Source of the DNA: Forficula auricularia
Lineage: Eukaryota; Arthropoda; Insecta; Dermaptera; Forficulidae
Direction of reading: 5' to 3'
DNA: 64,000 nt
Assembly (NCBI GenBank): GCA_024734495.1
Contig: JALMQS010000070.1
Coordinates: forward strand, 12,347,294-12,411,293
Both the position numbers and the translations under genes were made by a program. Under the pieces are notes generated by a model. That model did no database searches. It was not told where the DNA came from and saw only the letters and a program-made list of their open reading frames with translations. Below are positions 22,606-34,071 of this stretch, piece after piece (position 1 is the stretch's first letter; each line of letters begins with the position of its first letter).

Positions 22606-22716
22606 CGAAACTATCCGTCTCAAACAAATAAATAACATATTTGATATATATGTGTGTATATTTATTTGCATCAAGCGAAGGATAGCCTCTTTGTTTCTCT
22701 TTATGAATGATTAGGT

Positions 22717-23081
22717 CAAAGGCGGATCCAGGGGGGGGGGGGGGGCGATCGCCCCTCTGTGTGCAAACCCGTGCCTGGCGGGAGTGCAACACGACCGTCG
22801 CACATGAGGCCAACGGCGGCCAAATCGACGGGGAATTTATAACAATTTTTTATTTATTTTTTTTCTTTTTTAATGAACTTGTTAAAATATGAGATATGAA
22901 AATTTGTAAAAAAACATTTATTTTTCAAAAAATTTAAAATTGAAAATAAAGTTCTATGTGTGTGTGAGGCATCGCGGCCCCCCCCCGCTTGGACAATTCG
23001 ATCGCGGCATTTACTTCGAGATAAAAAGTAGATCTTATATACATTCTCCCCCCCCATAAAAAATCCCGGGATCCGCACTTG
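22717..23081. mobile_element. hAT MITE, 365 bp (copy 1)
   Basis: Ends CAAAGGCGGATCC and GGATCCGCACTTG are inverted and match the element at 49053-49400 throughout, including a G-run just inside the left end. Flanks GATTAGGT and GTTAGGTT are an imperfect 8-bp duplication. Non-autonomous; internal frames are not genes. Confidence 0.7.
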
Positions 23082-24183
23082 GTTAGGTTTATTCCATCTT
23101 GATCCTTAAAAAGTAAATCCAAAATACACCGAAATACCCGCTCGGCCCTTTGAGGTTTATTAATATGACTTTTCGGAACCTAAAGAATCCATTAAATAAT
23201 TTTCACGATTAAATATACTTCTCAAAGGAGGACCTTGTTAATCAAGATCTAACCATAAAGTGAGGAAAATTTTCAAGGCCACCAAAATTAATTTTCCCCG
23301 GGAATATATATATATATATTATATGTCTACTATATAATTACTTCTCAAGATTTGTATTACTTAAAATTATATGAACAAAGTTAGTTGAGTTTGTACTTAT
23401 TTATAATTAAGATCATCAATATTTTTCAATTCAAGCGAACTTCAAATAGAGCGATGACTGGAAATGCTATGATGTTATATTTAACTTATTAGTTTAAAGT
23501 TTAGAAAACAAATTTATTTATTTTCTTTGGATTTACTTCTGGAAAGCGCCTCCAAGAGAAATTTCCGTTAATTATGAAATAGTTTTTGAACAACTCCGTC
23601 AGGAATGCTAAATCAAATACAAGGGGGTTTGAATTCTAGGAGTTTATTTTACTAATGTTTGTAATTATTAGGGGAACTGGTTTCAACTTTCTAGATAAAT
23701 TCTTTAATTGTTTAAAAGAATGTCGCTAAATTTCTTCGAGGTTCTAAGTAACAAGAACTTAACCACAAGATCCCAGTCAACCTGTCCCACTTACAAACTT
23801 CTGAACGCTTTTTCCAGATCATACGCTTTGTTAAAAATATTTCTAATACTGCTTTCTCCTTTTTCAAAGATTAAGATTTTCAATCTTTTATTATATTTCA
23901 AATTCTTAAACATTCCCATATACTAAATAGTAACTTTTACATAAAATTAGAAAAGGGTCTGTTCTTTTCATTCAACCTCTTTTTCAAACTTAGATTTTAG
24001 GCATTATTACACGTATATATAACAAATAAATTGAAATGGAATATTTTAATAATTAGTTATGGCAATATTTTTTAGGTAAGTGAATACAGGTTCTGAAAAA
24101 TTGTTATTTTTTTATGTGATAAATACAAAGAGTACACTGAGATGTCATGATAGACCCTTGAATTAAGGAAAAGAAAAAAATGT
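23082..24183. other. AT-rich stretch, no gene seen
   Basis: Chance frames only (for example 23708-23926, Lys/Phe/Leu-rich). No element ends recognised. Confidence 0.4.
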
Positions 24184-24390
24184 TCACAAGTAAGGTTTAT
24201 TGAGTCTTGAAAGTTGAAGACTCTGGGAGATGCATGGAGAGATGTCCCTAGAAGTTATGGGTATGAACTTATTAAGAAATAAACTGGTTCGCCACTTCTC
24301 CAATTTGATCGCCAATGGGTGCTGGGAATCATTACAAGAAAAGCAAGTTTTTGGTGGATATTTTAGTTTTTTTCTTCTGATCACATGCAA
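24184..24390 (-). pseudogene. LINE reverse-transcriptase C-terminal relic
   Basis: The minus frame includes NDSQHPLAIKLEKWRTSLF and NKFIPITSRD, matching ADSQHSFAVKLEKYPTTSF and IPMTSRNWNS of the LINE copy at 46518. It is fused to unrelated sequence on both sides, and part of it is repeated in the tandem array that follows. Confidence 0.65.
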
Positions 24391-24708
24391 TGATATTAAG
24401 TTTAACGATTTTTCCTAGATGCAAATTAACTGGTTCGCCACTTCTCCAATTTAATCGCCAATGAGTGCTGGGAATCATTACGAGAAAAGCAAGTATTGGG
24501 TAGATGTTTTAGTTTTTTTTCTGATCACATGCAATGATATTAAGTTTAACGTTTTTTCCTAGATGCAAATGAACTGGTTCGCAACTTCTCCAATTTAATC
24601 GCCAATGATTGCTGGGAATCATTAGGAGAAAATCAAGTTTTGGGTAGATGTTTTAGTTTTTTCTTCAGATCACATGCAATGATATTAAGTTTAACGTTTT
24701 TTCATCTA
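24282..24708. repeat. Three tandem copies of a 145-bp unit containing a LINE piece
   Basis: Units start AACTGGTTCGCC/GCAAC at 24282, 24428 and 24572 (periods 146 and 144). Each contains CTCCAATTT, GCTGGGAATCATTA and CACATGCAATGATATTAAG. The first half of the unit is a fragment of the LINE reverse-transcriptase 3' region; the second half is unrelated. Confidence 0.8.
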
Positions 24709-25101
24709 AGTGCACACTATTTGAAAAAATTGAAATTCGTTACTAATGTGGTTGATTTTATTATCAAAAGATAGTTTATACATTGGTAATCATATAATCT
24801 TGCCCGAATGCACGTTTTAAAACCTAGCTCTGGAATCGTACTCAAATGCTTTTCAAGTTACACCAACAGTTTTACTTGAAAATTTATTTTCATTCCCCTT
24901 TGAAACTGGAAAAAATAAATACTATGCATAAATTATTGAAAAGTTTTTCAGGGTTGTACCTTTAAGTTGCTGTTTTTATTTATTTCGAGATATTTATTCA
25001 TTTTTCAAAAAAAATGTTTTTTATTGAAATTTTAATCGATTTAATTAGAAACAATTTTTAGAAATTAAATGAAATTTGTTAAAAAGAATATAATTTGCTT
25101 A

Positions 25102-25362
25102 GGGGCCGTCCATAAATTACATCGGGCAGTAAGGATCATCTCAGATTTGTGACAAAATGTGACTGGAGGCGGGGGGCCCCGGGGATCTTAAAAATTCTGA
25201 TGTCACAAAAGTCAAATTAAAATTTTAAGGTAAATTATAGGGCATACAAGTGATAGTGTGACGTCACAATAAAAAGGGGATCTCAAACAAAATATGATAG
25301 GATGTGACACAGGGGGGTCTAAAAATCTTGAAATTCGTGTGACGTAATTTATGGACGGCCCC
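25102..25362. mobile_element. PIF/Harbinger-type MITE, 261 bp
   Basis: TTA occurs immediately outside both ends (25099-25101 and 25363-25365), the trinucleotide target duplication of PIF/Harbinger. The inverted ends are GGGGCCGTCCATAAATTAC and GTAATTTATGGACGGCCCC. Confidence 0.85.
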
Positions 25363-25479
25363 TTATTGATAAACCTAAAAAAAGACTTTATTAATAATTT
25401 ATAGATATTATGTCGATCCTATAATATTATCCATTTTTTGGGTTTTAAAGAGAGTGAGAAATTGAATTTTAATTTTCAG

Positions 25480-25551
25480 ATGGTACGATTGGCTTGTCTG
25501 ATCACACGAGTGTACGTAAATCGTAGAGGAAACTACAAAAGCATGCTTTAA
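25480..25551 (+). other. Candidate small exon or ORF, 23 codons
   Basis: A good acceptor tract (TTTTAATTTTCAG) is directly followed by ATG and 23 open codons (MVRLACLITRVYVNRRGNYK) to TAA 25549-25551. An internal GTAAAT after TAC could act as a donor in phase 0, which would suit the exon at 35619. Very short, so chance is a real possibility. Confidence 0.2.
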
Positions 25552-26944
25552 AGTTTTTTAAAGGAATGACTTTTTAAGCACTCCAAAACGACACTATTAT
25601 CGACTTCTGTTTGATATGTATGTTCGTTTTTAATGATTTATTTATTTATTTACAATATAGATAGAAGATTCCAGCATGTCAAATGAGGTCAAAATTTTGC
25701 AGAATGTATTATATAAAATTCATATAAAAAATTTTCAATTTATTTTAAAACACATAGCTAGTTCCTCTTTAAAATAACATTCCTCATTATACTTACATTT
25801 ATTCTGGTTCTATTTACCCGATCAATTCTTTCATTATGTAAAAGCCTTCATAAATAAACATTCTACATAGATGCACATTTATTTGACATTTTGAATATTT
25901 ATTTACATTACCTATTTTGGTTGAAAATTCACAAAAATTGATATTGGTTTTGGAAATAAATATTTATCCAAAAGATAATTTGATATTTTAAAAAAATATT
26001 CTCTTATCGTATTATTTTTATTTTATTCAAAATACCCAAGAGTAAGTGTTAAAAACTTGATTGCATTGATCAGGTTCTTAATCATATTCGATCGGGATCT
26101 TAATCATATATTCGATCTATTTTGTTTATTTTTTATATTTAATTGTTTTTGAAAATAATTCAAAAAATTAAAGTCACCTGGAGTTGTCTTATTTCAACCA
26201 AAATCTTGCTTTATTCTTTTTAGCTTAAACTTTGAATGTCGTTGTTTTGTGACTTCTTGAACTCAGGTGGATGGTAGATACCCACCGATCAATGAATTTT
26301 TGGCCACTTTTTGGCCCTGGGAACTAAATTCGATTTCTATCTATTAAAGAGTATTTTATTTTTACCAAAAAATGACAATTTGATAGTAGCCTAAGGAGAG
26401 GAATGCTATACAAATATTAAACGTGTAATAATAAGAAAAAGTATTTTAATGTATTGTATATGGTAAGTGAGCTCAAAAATCGTTAATTTTTTCTTCAAAG
26501 TTGCCAGATCGTGCGATTTTTGAAACCATGGGCTACTTTGCGAATTTTATACTACACTCCATATGAAAATCATGATACTTTTTTCTATTTTCAACAATAA
26601 ATTAAAAAGAAAGTGTAGAAAGTAAGGGCCGATACTTTTATTAAAATATTTTTTTCCATTTTTTCTAAATTATTGAGAATTTTTATTGAAAAACCCCGCA
26701 TTTTAAAGTTACAGACCTGTTAATTCAAGGATTCCACAAACAAGTTCAGACAAGTTGTAGTTAAATAAAAATGATTCTGTCAAACTAGTACAATATAAAT
26801 AAATATGATTTAATAATAATTTTTGGATTAATACGAGTATAATATTATTTCGTGAGGTATTTGGAAGATCGAACTGGCTTAAGGTCAAACTCTCTATATA
26901 ACAATTCAAAGCCTTGTTAAGAAAATCACAAGAGAGTGTCATCT
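25552..26944. other. AT-rich stretch, no gene seen
   Basis: A block near 26285-26340 (CCAATGAATTTTTGG-like, TTTTTGGCC) resembles one at about 30470-30500, so a further dispersed repeat is likely. No genes. Confidence 0.4.
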
Positions 26945-27105
26945 ATTGGATCAGAGATGGAATGGATTATTTTTAATTATATAAGGGTTGTTTTTTATTC
27001 CCTCGAGAAAAGAGCCCGATTGCCAATAATAGCAATCTGTGCCAATTCGCTACCCTCTGACACATGTAAATAATATAATTAAAAATAATCTATACCATTT
27101 CGAAT
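26945..27105. repeat. Hairpin repeat with SINE-like core
   Basis: TGGATTATTTTTAATTATAT on the left is the complement of ATATAATTAAAAATAATCTA on the right. The core has GATTGCCAATAATAGCAATC and relates to the pieces at 5318-5383 and 12596-12990. Confidence 0.5.
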
Positions 27106-28568
27106 CTATAAGATAACACCCTTATTAAGATTTTCTTGGAAAATTTAAATCTCTTTCTATAGGCAACTTGAACTCTCATATTCAAAGCCTTGTAATTATT
27201 ATTAAAGTCTTATCTCAAAAAGGGTGTATATAGTTTACAAAAAATTCAATCTCAATTACCTTGGGATTAGTAAATTAGTAAAGGAAACGGACATACCTTC
27301 CTTTATTATGTTTTTTCATCATTCGAGTTACCCAACGAAACCTCGAACAACGCTCTAATTCAACCAATGAAGTTAATGTCACAGTCGATTTCCTTACCTA
27401 GAAAAAAAAAAAGAAAAAACAACAAGATTAGCATTAAAATAAATTAACCAATTTAACTATTTTGCTCTCTCTCTCTATATATATAGCAGTGCCATGCGGT
27501 TCAAGGATGCTCTGGACGCGGAGCATCACTAAAATTTCAAACATTCAAGAGGATCTTTAAATTTTCAAATTATTATCCGTTATTTCAAATATTTCTATAA
27601 AAAACATATTTTGTTTTTAGTACTATATTGGTTCTCGAAATGAAATAAAATTGTTGCATAGTTTCAAGGGGTAATAAAATGAACGATTTTTAAGAAAAGG
27701 GTGTGGATAGAAGGTTTGAAGTCCCTGCCTGGAATATTTTCCGGTTCAAACATGTTAAAGACAAGTTCAGACGATTTTTAGTTGAATAAAAATTGTTCTC
27801 GCTGAGGAATTATTAAAATAGAAATAATACAAAAAAGGAATAAATAAAGATGATTCGGGAATCTTTGGAGTAATCCATTTCTATTAAAAACTCAATATAT
27901 AAGATTCACATTCAATACATGATATAGAATATATATGTGAAAGTAAAAAATCATGGCTGAAAATGATTATTCTCTACGTTTCAGAAATTTTTATACACGA
28001 AATTACCTAAAATAAAAAATACTCGTTTCATTAAGAGAAAATTTTTTTGAAAAGTTTTCAGTGTACCTATTCATTATTCCGGCCACAAACATATAGGTAA
28101 ACTATTTGGACGCATGATCGATAAATTTAATGTTTTATTATATACTATTTTATGCAATCAATCAAAGCCAGGTCACTTGAATTCAAACTAATTTCCCATA
28201 ATGGATGCCAGAAATAATACCGGTAGAGTAAAGGAGGCTTTGCTAAGTTTCAAAGTCTAACTTGTGAACCCCCTTTAGGCATTCTTGGTGTATCGCGAAA
28301 CAACTTTACATTATTTGATCAATCAAGTAGTTAAGTGTTTTGATTTTTATTTCTATATTCTCTAATTGTCATAGATAAATTAAAGATTAATTTAAAGAAA
28401 ATTCATTTTAAATAACACGCTTTTATTTCAAAAAACTACATACATTAAAAATCATAAAAATATTTTTTGAGTAATCAAAAAATTTCCGTATATTATAATA
28501 AAAGCGTGGGAGCTTATTGTATTTACCTCTAGGGAAGCTTAGTAGTATAAGAAGAAATGCCCCTAGCG
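27106..28568. other. AT-rich stretch, no gene seen
   Basis: Short CT microsatellite at about 27463. No supported gene. Confidence 0.4.
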
Positions 28569-30095
28569 CGAGTCCTTGTCGACAGCCAGGCTCAGAATTT
28601 TTAGTAGTTATATATTATTATATAATAATATATAATAATATAATCATTTTATTTATTTATTATATTAAATTATATAATATATTAAATTTGAATATGTGAA
28701 ATGATATATTATTTGTTTAAGATTGTAATTAAAAAAAAAATTCATAAAAAATTTGTACCATTCTCTCCGACAGTCTCTCGTTGCGAGAAGCTTGAGTGCC
28801 AGCCGCTCGATGAAACATACAAAAGAACTTATTTTATCAATTTCATCTATCTTAAGCTTCGCAGTATCATTCTAATATAAGAAAATAACATTTTGATTAA
28901 AAATTTTTTAGTTTAAAAGAAATTGTATGAAAAGATTCAATTTCTTCTCTCCGGGAGCAAATCAACTAGAAATAACAAAAAGTTTTATTTTTTTCTCATT
29001 AGATATTTACTAAAATCTTTTGAAATTCCATATCTGTGTGTTATTTTCATTTATCTATTATATCAATTAATTATTATTAGGAAATTTGCATTTTAAAGGA
29101 TAGTTTATTTGAACTCCACTTTGAAAAATGATAATAACTACGTTGAAATTTTTTTAAAAAATTTGAAATTAATAGATATTATAAAACAATTAATTATTAA
29201 TAATTTAATTCAATTTTGTACGTAATCGATTAAGTACTTTTTGAGAAATGGTCAAAAACACCGAAAACCTTCTATGAAAAGCCGTTTTTGGAAGGCAAGA
29301 GATGCCTTTGAAAAAAGTTCAAAAAGTCATATGAAACGAAACATTGACTTGTGACATGGAGGTGGATTTTAAAAATGTTTCTGAAACGGACTTTCATGGC
29401 GGTTTTCGGTGTTTTTGACCATTTTCTCAAAAAGTACTTAATCGATTTCGTTCAAAATTGAATTAAATTATTAATAATTAATTGTTTTATAATATCTATT
29501 AATTTCATATTTTTAAAAATTAATTAAATTTAGTTATTGGCGTTTTTTTAGGATTCAAATAAACTACCCTATAAAATGAAAATATCCTAATAAAAAATAA
29601 TTTGATATAAAAGATAACAGTAAATAACACACAAATATGAAATTTCAATACATTTAATTGAATATGTGATTAGGAAAAAATAATACCTTCTGGTATTTCT
29701 AGTCGACTCGCTCCCGGAGACAAGAAAGTGAATGTTTTCATAAAATTTCATTTAAACTAAGAAATTCTTAATTGAAATGCTATTTTCTTATATTAGAATA
29801 GTACTGTGAGTATCCAGATAGATGAAATTGATAAAATAAGTTCGCTTTCTTTCTTATTTATAGTTCTTTGAAAAATGTTTTATCGAGTGGCTGCGACTCA
29901 AGCTTCTCGCCACGAGAGACTGTCGTATACATTTTTTATGGATTTTTTTTTCAATTACAATCTTATACAAATAATATATCATTTCATATATTCAAATTTA
30001 ATATATTATATAATTTAATATAATAAATAAATAAAATTATTATATTATTTATATATCTACTAAAAGCAATGTGCTTGGCTGTCGACAAGGACTCG
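28569..30095. mobile_element. Foldback element, 1,527 bp, arms about 750 bp
   Basis: The ends CGAGTCCTTGTCGACAGCCA and TGGCTGTCGACAAGGACTCG are exact complements, and successive blocks inside mirror each other (GAGAAGCTTGAG versus CTCAAGCTTCTC; GGTCAAAAACACCGAAAACC versus GGTTTTCGGTGTTTTTGACC) up to a centre near 29332. There is almost no unique middle, so a whole single strand could fold on itself. No transposase frame, and no clear target duplication. Confidence 0.75.
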
Positions 30096-30670
30096 GGACC
30101 AAGCCACAGTACCACAAACCATTATTTATATTATTAATATTTAATAAATAATTTTTTATTAAATTAATTAAAAGTTAATTTATATGATATGAAAAAAGTA
30201 TAATAAAGTAGTACAAGAAGAAATCTAAAAATATGGTGTTCATTTATAAGATATATATTGTATGGTACATTGGTACACGAGTAATAGTGACTTTTTTTAT
30301 ATATTTTAATTAGTATTATAACTTGTCAACACTTTGTTTACAGTGAGCGAGGCTTGAACCCGGGTCTTGCTGTACTCCTTCTAGCCTATATCGAGCTTAA
30401 GTTTCGAATTTCGTAGCTCTAAGACTTATGGTTGCGAAACGCAGGGGGGGGGGTACATACATACGCACTGACCAATGGATTTTTGGACCCTTTTTGGCCA
30501 TTGAGGATCTCAATATCCGGTTTTATGTTTCAAAAAATGAAGGGTACTTTTTTGGACAGTATCCCCTGGTTCAAAAGTCACCAATCGCCTCTGGTACCTA
30601 TGTAATTATTACTTTATTTCATGTGTCGATACATAATGAATAATAATGTTGATATTTTTTTTATTTTCAG

Positions 30671-30709
30671 AAAAAGAATTCAAAGAAATAGATAATTTGG
30701 CCGAGCGAC
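30671..30709 (+). pseudogene. Exon fragment, apparently split by LINE/SINE insertion
   Basis: A strong acceptor (TTTTTTTTATTTTCAG) opens a frame, phase 2, reading KEFKEIDNLAERL. At 30709 it runs into a T-run that is the poly(A) end of a minus-strand LINE. If the LINE and SINE (30709 to about 31074) are removed, the frame continues as IAKRDICRTTSTALSQPSSA on the far side before a TAG at 31259-31261. No family recognised. The join is an inference. Confidence 0.35.
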
Positions 30710-30830
30710 TTTTTTTTTCTAATGATATTGATGTGAGAAGGAGATACACCAGAATGTCCATCCCCTAAAGGCCTTTATGGGTTGGCCCCTCCATCGTGAA
30801 AAGAACATAGTAGAAGGAAAAGAAGCCGGG
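30709..30830 (-). mobile_element. LINE 3'-end fragment
   Basis: A poly(T) start followed by ATCCCCTAAAGGCC, GGGTTGGCCCCTCCATCGTG and AAAAGAA matches the 3' UTR of the LINE at 37418, in minus orientation and truncated after about 120 bp. Confidence 0.7.
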
Positions 30831-30974
30831 ATCTCGAGCCAAATCTCAGAAAGTTAGACATAGTCCAATTTACTAAGTTTTTAGGAGCTTCGAGCAGTAG
30901 TAAATTCTCCACGCGATAAATCAGGTTAAATTTATCTCCCAATTAAATTTTATTACCAGACCCTATACTTACAG

Positions 30975-31074
30975 AAAAAATGTCTGGGTATAGCCGGGAA
31001 TCGAACTCGAGACCTCCGGGTTGCCAGCCGGTTAGTTATTCTGACAATTACACCAAGGAGGCGGACTTATCGCT
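30975..31074 (-). mobile_element. tRNA-derived SINE head
   Basis: On the minus strand an A-box-like TTGGTGTAATTGTCAGAAT is followed by a B box GAGTTCGATTCCC with near-tRNA spacing and a CCGGCTGGCAACCCGG-type middle. It carries no intact acceptor stem, so it is not a tRNA gene. Confidence 0.65.
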
Positions 31075-31111
31075 AAACGGGACATTTGCCGAACGACAAG
31101 CACTGCCCTGA

Positions 31112-31232
31112 GGGCCGGTTGCATGCGGCGCTTTCAGTACCTGTCATCTGATTGGCCATCCCAGTCCCTCCATTTACCATCTACCGTTTGTTAGTGGTAA
31201 AAAGCATTTACTTTGCGACATACAACCGGCCC
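31112..31232. mobile_element. PIF/Harbinger-type MITE (GGGCCGGTTG family), 121 bp
   Basis: Ends GGGCCGGTTGCATG and CATACAACCGGCCC are inverted, and TGA/TAA flank it where TTA-like trinucleotides are expected. The sequence matches the right part of the intact copy at 35215-35375. Confidence 0.7.
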
Positions 31233-31254
31233 TAAGTCAGCCGTCTTCTGCCTC

Positions 31255-31418
31255 ATGGTAGACATCACAGCGCTAAACAAGTAAGTTATTTCTCTATCCT
31301 TAATTAAAATTATTAATTATATATTTATATTGCATGATAAAATATTAAATTTTATCATTTCAGAATTATTCGCGTTCGTTTCGAGTATTATAAATGTTTG
31401 GACAAGCCAAGTGATTAA
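31255..31418 (+). CDS. Putative two-exon short ORF (26 aa), partial gene
   Basis: ATG at 31255 reads MVDITALN, splits a Lys codon at a consensus donor (CAA then GTAAGT, 31281), and resumes after an 83-bp AT-rich intron ending TTATCATTTCAG (31363) as IIRVRFEYYKCLDKPSD, stopping at TAA 31416-31418. The intron looks canonical for an arthropod. The first exon also has an open frame in a different phase that continues the broken exon at 30671, so the true frame is uncertain. No homologue recognised. Confidence 0.3.
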
Positions 31419-31544
31419 ACCTCGCTTTCTCCATCTACTCATCACCTCATCGGCAAACTCTGAACCAAGTTAAGCTTTTCAACGTTTTTTATTTTTAAAT
31501 ATATAGGCCTTATCTCTCCTTTCAAAGAATATATTTTTATTACC

Positions 31545-31699
31545 ATTCAGAGTACGATCAAGTATTTTAATCATGCATGAAACAAGTGTTTTTGCTTCGT
31601 TTTTTATAAATGTCTAAAAAACGGCTTAAACTAATTTGATAAAAAAAAAACCATGACGTTTCGGTCTACAAGAAAGCCTTATAGAGTGAATATTGAAAA
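31545..31699 (+). repeat. Foldback-family arm, interrupted at 31700
   Basis: Matches the left arm of the foldback element at 21433 (GATCAAGTATTTTAATC, GTCTACAAGAAAGCCTTATA). It resumes at 33364 (ATCGAAAAAGTTAT) after the inserted hAT, to about 33480. Confidence 0.75.
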
Positions 31700-33363
31700 C
31701 AGTGGCATAGCCAGAAAATTTTCATGAGGGGGGGTGCAATCTACAAAGCAAAATATTTGTGTGATTTTTTTTATTAAAATAAATAGTCTAGTTAAATTGG
31801 GTTTTAACCTGGAAAGTTTTGGTGTAGTTGTAATTTCTTCGACCTTTTATGTTTTCGGGTGTGCTTAATCCGAATTTGAGGTTTGCTAACAAAATTACGT
31901 GACGGAACATTGTCAAAAATTAAAAAAAAAGCAAAGAATCTCATTTTTTGCGATTTTTCTGCTTATGACTTGAAAACTATCAACTTTTCGTAAATCACGT
32001 TCCTTTTAAAAATGAAAGTTCATAAAATTTCCTACAAATTTTATTATTTAAGTTTTTTCTCCAACTAACAGTTCGGGCTCAAGCGGTAGTTGAAAATTGT
32101 CGTATTTTTTCTGTTTCGGCAAATCCCAAAAACTCGCACTTTTTCGATTTTTTCCCATTTTGACCATGAAAGACCTGTCTATACATTTTTAAACTAGATT
32201 AAATTTGATACAATTAAAAACAAAGTTTCATCTATATTGAATAATGGTAACCCGTACCATGCAATGAGGTTGAAATTTTGAAAAATTCGCAGTTTTTCAT
32301 TAATAAAATGAAAACCACTCATCCTAGAAACTTGATTTCTATCTCATTCTCTAGGAAATCTTATTGACTTGAACTTTTACTTGGACCACATTTTTTATAA
32401 AACTCTTAGATTTTTAGATATCCAGCATTTTTCATGACACTTTTGAGGATTCGGATCCTTTGTAGGAAATTATATGAACTTTCATTTTGAAAAATAAGGT
32501 TATTTACGAAAAGTTGTTAGTTTTCGAGTTATATGCAAAAAACCGCCAAAAAATGAGATTTTTACTTTTTTGCATTTTTGACAATTTTCCGTCACGAAAT
32601 TTTGTTAGCAAACCTCAGATTCGGATTCAGCGCACCAAAAAACATAGGATCAAGAAATCAAAACTAACACAAAACTTCCCCGCGAGGGGACCTTTAGAGA
32701 ACTGAACTAAAAAGGAACTTCAAGAAATTAAAAAAGAACATAATTCTTGATTAAATATATGAAATATATTTAATTAAGGTTAGTTTGCCACGAGGGGTGA
32801 TCCGCGATTGGAAGTAGGTGTACACCTCTGTGGAAGTATTTTGGAAGTAGGTACTTGGAAATATTTAGAAGTACTTGGAAATATTTGAAAGTGCTTGGAA
32901 ATATTTGAAAGTGCTTGGAAATATTTGGAAGTACTTGGAAACATTTGAAAGTACTTGGAAATATTTTGAAGTACTTGGAAATATTTGGAAGTACTTGGAA
33001 ATATTTGGAATTACTTGGAAATATTTAGCAGTACTTGGAAAAATTTGGAAGTACTTGGAAATATTTGAAAGTGCTTGGAAATATTTGAAAGTACTTGGGA
33101 ATATTTGGAAGTACTTGGAAACATTTGAAAGTACTTGGAAATATTTTGAAGTACTTGGAAATATTTGGAATTACTTGGAAATATTTGGAAGTACTTGGAA
33201 CTATTTGGAAGTACAAGTGCAAGTAGATGTACAGCATATTAAGTCGCGGTTCCCCCCTCGGTTTGCCATAAGAAACAGTTTGTCGTTACCGTTACTCATG
33301 GCTAGAGTCCTGACCTTGGGGGTGGTTCTGACCCCCAAAACCCCCTCCGTAGCTACGCCTCTG
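31700..33363. mobile_element. Foldback hAT element, 1,664 bp, nested insertion
   Basis: Terminal inverted repeats CAGTGGCATAGCC and GTAGCTACGCCTCTG (reverse complement CAGAGGCGTAGC) fit hAT. The flanks ATTGAAAA (31692-31699) and ATCGAAAA (33364-33371) are an 8-bp duplication with one mismatch. Inside, 31796-32060 and about 32460-32690 are inverted copies (GAGGTTTGCTAACAAAATT versus AATTTTGTTAGCAAACCTC). It carries the minisatellite element 32791-33260. The unoccupied target is visible in the relative at 21594-21601. Confidence 0.8.
32791..33260. mobile_element. TIR element with 20-bp minisatellite, copy 2 (470 bp)
   Basis: Exact 8-bp target duplications GTTTGCCA (32783-32790, 33261-33268). 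Ends CGAGGGGTGATCCGCGA and TCGCGGTTCCCCCCTCG are inverted. The array of the GGAAGTACTTGGAAATATTT unit is over twice as long as in copy 1 and shows a higher-order period of about 180 bp near 32880-33180, where the same series of variant units appears twice. The 183-codon frame is a translation of the array. Confidence 0.88.
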
Positions 33364-33479
33364 ATCGAAAAAGTTATATTTTACGAGATATTAATTATTT
33401 TGTCAAAATGTTTGTTAGTACTTTAGGACGTTAGTAAGTTATCAAATGTGTACTCTCTGGCTCAAAAACTAGCGTGGAT

Positions 33480-34070
33480 ACCAAAACCTTCTCCGCTGGT
33501 AATAATATAAGAAGTAAAAATCTATATTGGATTTACTAAGATAAACGGGGAAGAGATCTAATTAATATAACCCCGAGGGGGTCGGTCATTTATTTGATAA
33601 CCTCTCTCTATGGATATGAAGTGGCTGCAAGTTGTTTGCATAGCGGATTGTGTTGTCTCCGGCCAAACAGAGAACTCCGCCCCATCACCCTAAAAAGGGT
33701 TCAGTGGCTCACGCCGGGCAAATACCCCTGTATCTAGTCGCAAACACATGTTTTGCACCCGGCCAATGGCACCAGCCTGATTTGTAGTGTCATATATGTC
33801 TGGAACATAATTTGATATTAATATATCATTCATATTGTTATATTAGATAATATCTCGAGGTGATACTCGACATTATTATAATGAAATTACTTAATAAACT
33901 GCGGTCATTCACCAAGTTTTATTTAACCAAAGCGTTAATATAATAAACCAGAGAAGTGGCTATAAATTCTTATTTGGTAAAGTAAAATATCGGAAATTAT
34001 ACATACATCTAAAATAATTTTTGCTTAATAATGATTTTCCCCATGAAATATAACATGTTGCTTAAGGACG
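33480..34070. other. Intergenic stretch, partly GC-rich, unassigned
   Basis: The interval 33560-33800 has moderately GC-rich text (GGGGGTCGGTC, GTTGTCTCCGGCC, CACCCGGCCAATGGC) that looks like a diverged repeat, but it cannot be assigned. Confidence 0.3.
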
Positions 34071-34071
34071 T

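Noticed and set aside
32875..33426. 183-codon frame with GNIWKYLE-type repeats
   Set aside because: It is a direct translation of the 20-bp minisatellite inside a transposon; the opposite strand is also open for the same reason.
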